A model generated the notes under the pieces. The model saw only the letters and a program-made list of their open reading frames with translations. It was not told the origin of the DNA and ran no database searches. Both the position numbers and the translations under genes were made by a program. From JAEKLB01 sp050249235 (lineage in GTDB: Bacteria > Actinomycetota > Acidimicrobiia > Acidimicrobiales > CADCSY01): a DNA stretch of 35,868 nt. Positions 21,869 through 28,419 of the stretch are shown here, piece after piece. The stretch spans positions 1 through 35,868 of the forward strand of contig JBFWQW010000020.1 of assembly GCA_050249235.1 (NCBI GenBank), read 5' to 3'. Each line of letters begins with the position of its first letter. The stretch's first letter is position 1.

Positions 21869-22183
21869 GTGACCGACGCCCCGGAGACGGTGACCGAAGC
21901 CCTGGCCCTCCTGGCCGCCGACGGCTACACGGAGGACTTCAACCTGGTGGGGACGTCGGCGAGCTGCCCCCGCTGCGCAGCCACCCACGAGCTCGACCAC
22001 GCCGCCATCGAGCGGCTCTACCGGTTCGAGGGCCCGAGCGACCCGGCCGACGAGGCCATCGTGCTCGGCCTCGACTGCCCGGCCTGCGGGGGGCGGGGGG
22101 TGCTGGTGAGCGCGTTCGGCCCCGACGCCGACCCGGAGGTGCTGGCCCGCCTCGCCGGGCCCCGGGCCGACCGGCCGGACTGA
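21869..22183 (+). CDS. Small zinc-ribbon protein of unknown function
   Basis: Protein of 104 aa. The pattern TEALALLAADGYTEDFNLVG, then CPRC (SASCPRCAATHEL), YRFEGPSDPADEAIVLGLDC and CPACGGRGVLVSAFGPDADP marks a conserved family in actinobacteria and other phyla, sometimes mislabelled phosphoribosylpyrophosphate synthetase. Two CxxC pairs should bind one zinc ion. No enzymatic residues are evident, and a role in nucleic-acid or protein binding would be a guess. The start is set by the leaderless box and by the conserved N-terminal helix. Confidence 0.82.
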   Translation: MTDAPETVTEALALLAADGYTEDFNLVGTSASCPRCAATHELDHAAIERLYRFEGPSDPADEAIVLGLDCPACGGRGVLVSAFGPDADPEVLARLAGPRADRPD

Positions 22184-22209
22184 GCCGTCCTCCTGGTGCC
22201 TCCGGCCGG

Positions 22210-22225
22210 CGGCCCGCGAGGGCCG
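22210..22225. terminator. Short GC hairpin between convergent genes
   Basis: CGGCCC-GCGA-GGGCCG forms a tight stem-loop in the 42-bp gap between the zinc-ribbon gene and the MFS gene. Likely bidirectional terminator without U-tract. Confidence 0.5.
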
Positions 22226-23770
22226 TCAGGCGGCCTGCCGGCGGGTGCTCGGGTCGTGGCAGGCCATCGCCGGGGAGGGGTGCACCACCGGCAGGCCGCG
22301 CCCGTCGGCGGCGCGCACGAGCGCCCAGGCCACGAGCCCCCCGGCCGCGCACAGCCCGGCGCAGACGTACAGGGCGCCGGCGTAGCCGGACTCGAGGCCT
22401 TCGGCCAGGGAGCCGTCGGTGGCGATGCCGGCCAGCGCCGGGAGGGCGGCCACGGCCAGCAGGCCGGCGAAGCGGGAGACGGCGTTGTTGATGCCCGACG
22501 CCACGCCCGCCCGGGCGTCGTCGACACCGGCCAGGACGGCGGCGGTGAGGGGCGCCACCGTGGCCGCCATGCCGAGCCCGAACACGCTCACCCCCACCAG
22601 GACGTCGGGCACGTACGGGTCGCCGGGGGCGACGCCGCCGAGGAGGAACAGGCCGATCCCGGCCACGACCGGGCCCACGGTCATCGGGAGGCGGGGCCCG
22701 AGCCGGTCGCCCACCTTGCCGGCCGCAGGTGAGAGCAACAGCAGGAGGGCGGTGAACGGCATGAGCGCGGCGCCGGCCTCGAGGGCGCCGTAGCCGAGCG
22801 ACACCTGGAGGCGCACGACGACCAGGAACATGGCCCCGCCGAGACCGGCGTAGACGGCGAAGGTGGTGAGGTTGGCACCGCTGAACTGCCGGGAGCGGAA
22901 GATCGCCAGCGGCAGCATCGGCTCGGCCACCCGGGACTCGACGGCGAGGAAGGCGACCACGAGCCCGATGCCGGCGGCGGCGGCGGCGATGCTCCCCGGG
23001 CCCCGGTGCTCGATCGCCGCGTAGGAGAGCGCAGCCAGGCCGAGGGTGACGAGCGCGGCGCCGGCCAGGTCGAGCCGGCCGGGTTCGGGCGCCCGGGTCT
23101 CCGGGACGTGGCGCAGCGCGAGGGCGACGGCGAGGGCGGCCAGCGGAACGTTGACGAGGAAGACCAGCCGCCAGGTGGCGGTGTCGATCAGCCAGCCGCC
23201 GAGGAAGGGCCCGAGCGCGCTGGCGACGCCGGCCAGGCCCGACCAGGCGCCCACCGCCCGGCCCCGGTCGTCGGGGTGGAAGGTGGCCGAGATGATCGAG
23301 AGGCTGCCCGGCACGAGCAGCGCCCCGCCCACGCCCTGGAGGGCCCGGGCCGCGACGAGGAAGCCGGCCGACGGGGCCAGGCCGCAGAGGAGCGACGCCA
23401 GGGTGAACCCGACCAGGCCGGCCACGAAGACGGCCCGCCGGCCGTAGCGGTCGCCGAGGCTGCCGCCCAGCAGGAGCAGCGCGGCGAGGGTCACGAGGTA
23501 GGCGTTGAGCGTCCACTGGAGCCCGGCGACGGACGTGTCCAGGTCGTCGCCGATGGCGGGCAGGGCCACGTTCACCACCGACCCGTCGAGGAAGGCGATG
23601 CCCGAGCCGAGCGCGGTGGTGACCAGCACCCACCGCCCGGCGGCGGTGCCGTAGCGGAGGCCGGCGTTCGGCCCGGCGGGGCGGCCCGCCCTCCGGGGGC
23701 GGCCGCCCCCGGCCTCGGGGGGCCGGCCCGGCATGTCCTGGTGCAGCGGCTCGACGGGCCCGTGCGGCAT
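22226..23770 (-). CDS. MFS transporter, DHA2 (14-helix) drug exporter family
   Basis: Proton-driven exporter of 514 aa in the inner membrane. Motif C-like and start-helix features include VLVTTALGSGIAFLDGSVVN, VALPAIGDDLDTSVAGLQWT, the loop motif GSLGDRYGRRAVF, and FLGGWLIDTATWRLVFLVNV with PLA, all typical of EmrB/QacA-like DHA2 proteins. Fourteen hydrophobic segments can be drawn. The C-terminal tail is short and basic. Start: ATG 23770, with GAGGAG 11 nt upstream and a TAGGGT -10 box 32 nt upstream; an in-frame ATG at 23848 would place that promoter inside the gene. Substrate unknown. Confidence 0.9.
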   Translation of the reverse strand: MPHGPVEPLHQDMPGRPPEAGGGRPRRAGRPAGPNAGLRYGTAAGRWVLVTTALGSGIAFLDGSVVNVALPAIGDDLDTSVAGLQWTLNAYLVTLAALLLLGGSLGDRYGRRAVFVAGLVGFTLASLLCGLAPSAGFLVAARALQGVGGALLVPGSLSIISATFHPDDRGRAVGAWSGLAGVASALGPFLGGWLIDTATWRLVFLVNVPLAALAVALALRHVPETRAPEPGRLDLAGAALVTLGLAALSYAAIEHRGPGSIAAAAAGIGLVVAFLAVESRVAEPMLPLAIFRSRQFSGANLTTFAVYAGLGGAMFLVVVRLQVSLGYGALEAGAALMPFTALLLLLSPAAGKVGDRLGPRLPMTVGPVVAGIGLFLLGGVAPGDPYVPDVLVGVSVFGLGMAATVAPLTAAVLAGVDDARAGVASGINNAVSRFAGLLAVAALPALAGIATDGSLAEGLESGYAGALYVCAGLCAAGGLVAWALVRAADGRGLPVVHPSPAMACHDPSTRRQAA

Positions 23771-23802
23771 GGTGGGATCTGCTCCTCGCTCGGTGCCGGC
23801 CG

Positions 23803-23808
23803 ACCCTA
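23803..23808 (-). promoter_or_regulatory. -10 box TAGGGT of the MFS gene (leadered)
   Basis: On the minus strand TAGGGT lies 32 nt before the ATG, with GAGGAG in the leader. It is identical to the leaderless box at 17873-17878. Confidence 0.5.
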
Positions 23809-23873
23809 GAGCGACCGCGCCGGTACCGTGCGGGTGCAGCATCGGCACATGGTCAGAGCCTGACAGTCCGGGC

Positions 23874-23879
23874 TAGCGT
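23874..23879 (+). promoter_or_regulatory. -10 box TAGCGT of the small beta-rich protein gene
   Basis: TAGCGT with a possible -35 TGGTCA (23850-23855, 18-nt spacer) gives a leader of about 40 nt that contains GCAGGGGGA before the ATG. Confidence 0.45.
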
Positions 23880-23923
23880 CGCCGGTCGACGGGGCACCGC
23901 CCCGAGGCAGGGGGATCGCGACC

Positions 23924-24220
23924 ATGGCCGTCGACGGGACGTGGAACGCCACCATGAACACGCCGCAGGGCGCGCAGGCGATGACGATCGAGCTGCAGTC
24001 AGAGGGCTCGACGCTCACGGGCACGATGGGCAGCGCCATGGGCTCGATGGCGGTCGAGGCCGGCACGATCGACGGCGACGCCGTGGCCTGGGAGTGCAAG
24101 CTCACCCAGCCGATGGCGATCACGCTGTCCTTCAAGGGCACGGTCGACGGCGACTCGATGTCGGGCGACGCCAGCTTCGGCTCCTTCGGCAGCGGCTCCT
24201 TCTCCGCCACCCGGGCCTGA
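23924..24220 (+). CDS. Small beta-rich protein of unknown function
   Basis: Protein of 98 aa with no signal peptide. The sequence alternates short strands: GTWNATMNTPQGAQAMTIEL, SEGSTLTGTMGSAMGSMAVE, GTIDGDAVAWECKLTQPMAI, TLSFKGTVDGDSMSGDASFG. The recurring G-x-[IV]-D/E-G-D-x-[VM] pattern suggests a small lipocalin-like or split-barrel sheet that might bind a hydrophobic ligand. The family is otherwise unrecognised, though similar short proteins are common in actinobacteria. It lies between two MFS exporters, is divergent from the first and convergent with the second; no direct link can be shown. Confidence 0.75.
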   Translation: MAVDGTWNATMNTPQGAQAMTIELQSEGSTLTGTMGSAMGSMAVEAGTIDGDAVAWECKLTQPMAITLSFKGTVDGDSMSGDASFGSFGSGSFSATRA

Positions 24221-24227
24221 GCGCGGT

Positions 24228-24252
24228 CGGGCCAGCGGCGACGGCTGGCCCG
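24228..24252. terminator. Perfect 9-bp hairpin between convergent genes
   Basis: CGGGCCAGC and GCTGGCCCG with a 7-nt loop lie 8 bp after the stop of the small gene and 20 bp from the stop of the convergent MFS gene. A good bidirectional terminator candidate lacking a U-tract. Confidence 0.6.
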
Positions 24253-24271
24253 GGGCCGGGGAGGGCGCCGA

Positions 24272-25909
24272 TCAGGTGAGCTCGGCGATGGCGACCGGCC
24301 CGGTGGCCGGGCCCGGCTCGGCCGCATCGCCGTCGGGGTCGGCCGCCACCCTCGGGTCGTGCTGCATCGGGGGGAGCAGGCGGAAGACCAGCAGGGAGGC
24401 GATGCCCAGCGCGGCCGCGCCGAGGAGCGAGGCGGCGTGGAAGCCGTCGAGGAACGAGTGCTGGCCGGCCAGCTCGACGGCCCGCCGGGCGGCGGCGTCG
24501 AGCTCGACCCCGAACCGACCCGGGTCCTGGGCCAGCCCGACGGCGGTGGACAGGCTGGTGCCGGCCAGGTCGCGCACGCCGGCCGGCAGGGCAGCCAGCC
24601 GGTCGGCGATGCCCGAGGCGTACTGGCCGGCGACGATCGAGCCGAACAGCGCCACGCCCAGCGCCCCGCCGAGCTCGCGGGTGGTGTCGTTCATCGCCGA
24701 CCCCACGCCCGCCTTCGCCGGCGGCACGGCCGCCATGACCTCGGCCGTGAGCGGGGCCATGGTCCCGGCCATGCCGGCCGCCATGACCACGAGGCTGGCC
24801 ACCAGCTGGAGGTAGGACGTGTCGGCGTCCCAGAGGGCCAGCGAGGCCAGCGAGAGGGCCACGAGCAGCAGGCCCGTGCCGGCCACCTTGTTGGCGCCGT
24901 ACCTGGCCACCAGCTTGGGTGCCTGCGGGGCGGTGATCGCCATCACGACGGACTGCGGCAGGAGCCGGACGCCGGCCTCGAGCGGCGAGTAGCCGAGGAC
25001 GAGCTGCAGGTACTGCGTGGCGAGGAACAAGGTGCCGAACAGGGCGAAGAACAGCAGCATGATCCCCGACGACGAGACGCTGAAGCGGCGGTCGGCGAAG
25101 AACGACAGGTCGAGCATCGGGTGCCGGCGGGACCGCTCCCAGCCCGCGAAGGCGACCAGCACGGCGGCGGCGGCGGCGAAGAGGAGCAGCGAGGTGCCGC
25201 TGGCCCACCCGTGGTTCGGCGCCTCGATGATGGCGTAGACCAGCGCGGACATCCCGACGACGGAGAGCATCGCGCCGACCGGGTCGAGCGGCGCTTCGGT
25301 GGGGTCGCTCGACTTCGGCAGGAGGAACCGCCCCACCACGAGCGCGGTGAGGATGATCGGGATGTTGACGAGGAACACCGAGCCCCACCAGTAGTGCTCG
25401 AGGAGCAGGCCGGAGCCGATCGGCCCGATGGCGGCCCCCGCCCCCGAGATGCCGGCCCAGACGGCGATGGCCTTGGCCCGCTCGTCGGCCGGGAAGACGT
25501 TGGTGATCATCGACAGCGTGGAGGGCATGACGAACGCCCCGCCCAGGCCCATGACCGCCCGTGCCGCGATGACCTGGTTCGACGAGTCGGACACGGCGGC
25601 CGCGGCCGAGGCCACGCCGAAGATGACCAGGCCGAGCTGCAGGGCACCCTTGCGGCCGAAGCGGTCGCCGAGGGCGCCGGCCGTGAGCAGCAGGCCGGCG
25701 AAGACCAGCGAGTAGGAGTCGACCATCCACTGCAGGGCCGTGTTCGAGGCTCGGAGGTCCTCCGACAGGCGGGGGATGGCCACGTTGAGGCTGGTGTTGC
25801 CGACGATGACGATGATCAGCGAGAGGCAGAGCAGGGCCAGGATCCACCATCGCCGGGCGAGGACCTCGGCCGGGATGTCGGGCTGGGCGTGCTGGGGCGC
25901 GGTGTGCAT
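24272..25909 (-). CDS. MFS transporter, DHA2 (14-helix) drug exporter family
   Basis: Exporter of 545 aa, second of its class in the window. It begins with a short cytoplasmic tail, then RRWWILALLCLSLIIVIVGN, TSLNVAIPRLSEDLRASNTA, LQWMVDSYSLVFAGLLLTAG, ALGDRFGRKGALQLG (motif A) and GSGLLLEHYWWGSVFLVNIP. These match the EmrB/LfrA-like DHA2 family, which uses proton exchange to expel drugs or lipids. A long loop (GIADRLAALPAGVRDLAGTS) precedes the last helix. The cytoplasmic tail after LLPPMQHD is Asp/Ala-rich. The ATG follows GGAG at about 10 nt. Substrate unknown. Confidence 0.9.
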   Translation of the reverse strand: MHTAPQHAQPDIPAEVLARRWWILALLCLSLIIVIVGNTSLNVAIPRLSEDLRASNTALQWMVDSYSLVFAGLLLTAGALGDRFGRKGALQLGLVIFGVASAAAAVSDSSNQVIAARAVMGLGGAFVMPSTLSMITNVFPADERAKAIAVWAGISGAGAAIGPIGSGLLLEHYWWGSVFLVNIPIILTALVVGRFLLPKSSDPTEAPLDPVGAMLSVVGMSALVYAIIEAPNHGWASGTSLLLFAAAAAVLVAFAGWERSRRHPMLDLSFFADRRFSVSSSGIMLLFFALFGTLFLATQYLQLVLGYSPLEAGVRLLPQSVVMAITAPQAPKLVARYGANKVAGTGLLLVALSLASLALWDADTSYLQLVASLVVMAAGMAGTMAPLTAEVMAAVPPAKAGVGSAMNDTTRELGGALGVALFGSIVAGQYASGIADRLAALPAGVRDLAGTSLSTAVGLAQDPGRFGVELDAAARRAVELAGQHSFLDGFHAASLLGAAALGIASLLVFRLLPPMQHDPRVAADPDGDAAEPGPATGPVAIAELT

Positions 25910-26012
25910 GGGGCGAGGCTCCGGGTGGGGGCGGACCGCTCAGTCTGCCGGGCGGGTGGGACAGCCCACCACCCGTTCCCCGGCCGTCGGCCGGTGGGTG
26001 GTCGGCCGGGCG

Positions 26013-26954
26013 TCAGTGCCCGGCGGCCGGGCCCGGGGCCATTCCGGCCGGCCGGGTGACGTCCGGCTCGAGGTAGATCAGGCGGGCCGTCGGGACCGCC
26101 GCCCTGATGGCCTGCTCCGCCCCGTCCACGCAGGCCGCCACCTCGGCGAACGTCAGCTCGGCGCCCAGCTCCACCTTGGCCGCCACCAGCAGCTCGTCGG
26201 GCCCGATGTGCTGGGTGCGGAGGTGGATGATGCTGCGCACGCCCGGCGCCGACGAGAGCGCGCCTTCGATGCGCCCGATGTCGCCGGGCGTGGCCGACTC
26301 GCCGATGAGCAGGCTCTTCATCTCGATCACGAGGACGACGGCGATGACCACCAGCAGGATGCCGATGCCGAGGCTGCCGGCCGCGTCCCACCGGGCCTCG
26401 TCGGTGACCCGCGCCATGACGACGCCGGCCAACGCGAGGAAGAGGCCGAGCTCGGCGCCGATGTCCTCGAGCAGCACCACCGGGAGCTCGGGGCTCTTCG
26501 AGTGGCGGATGAACGCCCACCACGACTCGTCGCCCTTCACCTTGCGGGCCTCGAGGATGGCGGTGCGCAGCGACACCGTCTCGAGGCCGATCGCCACCAG
26601 GAGGATGCCGATGGCGACCGGGAGGTTCTCCACCTCGTGGGGATGGCCCAGCTTCTGCACGCCTTCGTAGATGGCGAACACGCCGCCGAGGAGGAACAGC
26701 ACGAGGGCGACGACGAAGGCCCAGAAGTAGCGCTCCCGTCCGAACCCGAACGGGTGGTCGGGCGAGGCCGCCTTGCGGGCCCGCGACCCGCCGAGCAGGA
26801 GCAGCCCCTGGTTGCCGGCGTCGGCGAGGGAGTGGACCGCCTCGGCCAGCAGCGATGCGGCACCCGTGACGGCGAACCCCCCGAACTTGGCGACCGCGAT
26901 CCCGGAGTTGGCCAGGAGGGCGGCCACCACGGCCGTGCGGCTGCCCTCGTGCAT
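26013..26954 (-). CDS. Cation diffusion facilitator (CDF) metal transporter
   Basis: Divalent-metal/proton antiporter of 313 aa that would export zinc, cobalt or similar ions. The first metal site is H41-S-L-A-D45 (ASLLAEAVHSLADAGNQ); the second pair is in LLEDIGAELGLFLAL. PDHPFGFGRERYFWAFVVAL after helix 2, with a long loop containing HPHEVENLP, resembles the ZnT9-like branch rather than FieF. The C-terminal cytoplasmic domain (IHLRTQHIGPDELLVAAKVE) has the usual ferredoxin-like fold pattern, and the tail is Pro/Ala-rich. The ATG lies 6 nt after TAGCGT, so the transcript is probably leaderless. Single gene. Confidence 0.9.
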   Translation of the reverse strand: MHEGSRTAVVAALLANSGIAVAKFGGFAVTGAASLLAEAVHSLADAGNQGLLLLGGSRARKAASPDHPFGFGRERYFWAFVVALVLFLLGGVFAIYEGVQKLGHPHEVENLPVAIGILLVAIGLETVSLRTAILEARKVKGDESWWAFIRHSKSPELPVVLLEDIGAELGLFLALAGVVMARVTDEARWDAAGSLGIGILLVVIAVVLVIEMKSLLIGESATPGDIGRIEGALSSAPGVRSIIHLRTQHIGPDELLVAAKVELGAELTFAEVAACVDGAEQAIRAAVPTARLIYLEPDVTRPAGMAPGPAAGH

Positions 26955-26960
26955 GCCGGG

Positions 26961-26966
26961 ACGCTA
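26961..26966 (-). promoter_or_regulatory. Leaderless -10 box TAGCGT of the CDF gene
   Basis: On the minus strand TAGCGT is followed by six bases (CCCGGC) and the ATG. The same TAGCGT box recurs at 23874 and 28360. Confidence 0.55.
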
Positions 26967-27055
26967 TCCAGCGCCACCCGGGGTCGGGCCGAGGGAGTTC
27001 CCCGGGTCGGGCCGTGGGAACCGCGGGGGTCCGGCGAGGGGTGTGCTGGCTCTTG

Positions 27056-27230
27056 GCGCGGGGACTGTTGCGTCCGGCGCGGGGACTGTTGCGTCCGGCG
27101 CGGGACTGTTGCGTCCGGCGCGGGGACCGTCAGCCCGGCGCGGGGACCGTCAGCCCGGCGCGGGGACTGTTGCGTCCGGCGCGGGGACCGTCAGCCCGGC
27201 GCGGGGACTGTCAGCCCGGCGCGGGGACTG
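27056..27230. repeat. Minisatellite of 20-21-bp units
   Basis: Eight full units and one partial unit share the start GCGCGGGGAC. Two endings alternate: TGTTGCGTCCG (units 1, 2, 3, 6; unit 3 lacks one G) and CCGTCAGCCCG or its TGTCAGCCCG variant (units 4, 5, 7, 8). The first ending lets each unit fold as GGAC-TGTTGC-GTCC. The array fills the spacer between the CDF promoter region and the pirin gene, and its last units encode the pirin C-terminus and stop codon. Confidence 0.92.
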
Positions 27231-28248
27231 GGTCGATCTCCTCGACCCGGCCGTCGACGTGGCGGGCGAAGCGGCCCCGGGTCGGGCCGTGGTGAGGGGC
27301 CTCGTCGGGCCAGGGCCAGCCGCCGAAGCCGGTGGTGCGGTAGTCGTCGAACGCCTGCTCGATCTCGGCCGCGGTGCTCATCACGAACGGCCCGTAGCGC
27401 TCGACCGGCTCGCCGATGGGCCGACCCTGGAGCAGCAGGGCCTCCACCTCCCGGCCGCCGGCGACCAGGTCGACGGCCACGTCGGGCCGCAGCACGGCGC
27501 CGGTGTCGTTGCCGAGCACCGTGCCGCCCACCGTCAGCGTGTCGCCCTCGAAGACGTAGAGCACCCGGTTCGTGCCGGGCCCGGCGGCGGGCGGCATCGT
27601 CCAGGTGGCGCCCGGCTCGAGGCGGAGGTGCCAGATGGCGAGGTCGCTCCCGGGGCGCGAGGCCCAGGAGTCGGGCGGGGGCGGCGGGGGTCGCAGGCCG
27701 CCGAGGGCGCCGGCGACGACCGTCACCTCGGCGGTCCGGCCGGCGCCGTCGCGCTCGGTGAGCCGGGGGATCTGCGCGTCCCAGAGCATGGCGAACGAGG
27801 GGTCGACGAGCTTGTCGGCGGCGGGCAGGTTCAGCCAGATCTGGAACAGCTCGAGGGGGTTCGGCCGCTCCCGGTCGAGCAGCGGGAACATCTCCGAGTG
27901 GACGATGCCGCGTCCGGCGGTGATCCACTGCACGTCGCCCCGACCGAACCTGGCCGCCGCGCCCAGCGAGTCGGCATGGTCGATCAGGCCGGTCCGGACG
28001 AACGTCACCGTCTCGAACCCGCGGTGGGGGTGGCTCGGGAAGCCGGGGACGACCCGGCCGTGGTACATGCTCCAGCCGTCCGCGCCCGAGAAGTCCCGGC
28101 CGAGGTCGCGGTCGTCGATCGGCACGGCCGGCGCCAGCCGGGGGTCGCCGGGCGGGTAGGCGTCGTCGTGGTGGGCGCAGAAGAGGAACGGGTCGAGCGT
28201 CGGCCACTGGGCGCCGAGGGCCACGGTCTGGAGCACGGGACCGGTCAT
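27211..28248 (-). CDS. Pirin family (bicupin) protein
   Basis: Iron-binding bicupin of 345 aa. The N-terminal cupin has the full ligand set H73-P-H75 (GFPSHPHRGFETVTFV) and H117-S-E119 (GIVHSEMFP), matching the HxH...HxE pattern of human pirin and the YhhW quercetinase. The C-terminal half has the pirin C-domain pattern (LAIWHLRLEPGATWTMPPAA, then GPFVMSTAAEIEQAFDDYRT). The segment GLRPPPPPPDSWASRP is an unusual Pro-rich linker. The last residues (PVPAPG) are encoded by a minisatellite unit. ATG follows TAGCCT by 7 nt (leaderless). It is divergent from the FAD oxidoreductase gene. Quercetin dioxygenase or redox regulator are the usual proposals. Confidence 0.9.
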   Translation of the reverse strand: MTGPVLQTVALGAQWPTLDPFLFCAHHDDAYPPGDPRLAPAVPIDDRDLGRDFSGADGWSMYHGRVVPGFPSHPHRGFETVTFVRTGLIDHADSLGAAARFGRGDVQWITAGRGIVHSEMFPLLDRERPNPLELFQIWLNLPAADKLVDPSFAMLWDAQIPRLTERDGAGRTAEVTVVAGALGGLRPPPPPPDSWASRPGSDLAIWHLRLEPGATWTMPPAAGPGTNRVLYVFEGDTLTVGGTVLGNDTGAVLRPDVAVDLVAGGREVEALLLQGRPIGEPVERYGPFVMSTAAEIEQAFDDYRTTGFGGWPWPDEAPHHGPTRGRFARHVDGRVEEIDPVPAPG

Positions 28249-28255
28249 CGCACCG

Positions 28256-28261
28256 AGGCTA
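28256..28261 (-). promoter_or_regulatory. Leaderless -10 box TAGCCT of the pirin gene
   Basis: On the minus strand TAGCCT precedes the ATG by 7 nt (CGGTGCG). The inverted copy of the GTCGAC element (28281-28291) lies about 20 bp upstream, close to the expected -35 region. Confidence 0.5.
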
Positions 28262-28280
28262 CGAGCCACCGGCACCCGTC

Positions 28281-28340
28281 CTTCTGTCGACCGAGCGGGG
28301 GTCGTTCCGCGCCGGTCGACAGAGAACGTCGACGGAGAAC
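28281..28340. promoter_or_regulatory. Operator-like cluster: tandem and inverted copies of GTTCTCYGTCGAC
   Basis: On the plus strand GTCGACAGAGAAC (28315-28327) is followed at once by GTCGACGGAGAAC (28328-28340), a 13-bp direct repeat. An oppositely oriented partial copy CTTCTGTCGAC (28281-28291) creates the dyad TCTGTCGACCG...CGGTCGACAGA. The cluster lies between the pirin and FAD-oxidoreductase promoters, with the tandem copies ending 19 bp before the TAGCGT box. A third full copy of GTTCTCTGTCGAC is at 33247-33259. Confidence 0.6.
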
Positions 28341-28359
28341 GAGGACAGGGGCGTCGCAG

Positions 28360-28365
28360 TAGCGT
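28360..28365 (+). promoter_or_regulatory. -10 box TAGCGT of the FAD-oxidoreductase gene
   Basis: TAGCGT directly follows the operator-like repeats and leaves a leader of about 50 nt that contains GAGAAGGGGGG before the ATG. Confidence 0.5.
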
Positions 28366-28419
28366 CCGCCCACGCCGTGGGGCCCGGGCTCGGCCCGGGA
28401 CGAGAAGGGGGGTGGCTGG

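Noticed and set aside
22226..25909. Two MFS exporters as a recent tandem duplication
   Set aside because: Both are DHA2-type, but their loops, tails and N-termini differ strongly, and another gene lies between them; ancient paralogy is more likely.
27056..27230. Possible CRISPR array
   Set aside because: Units are contiguous 20-21-bp repeats without unique spacers, and no cas genes are nearby.
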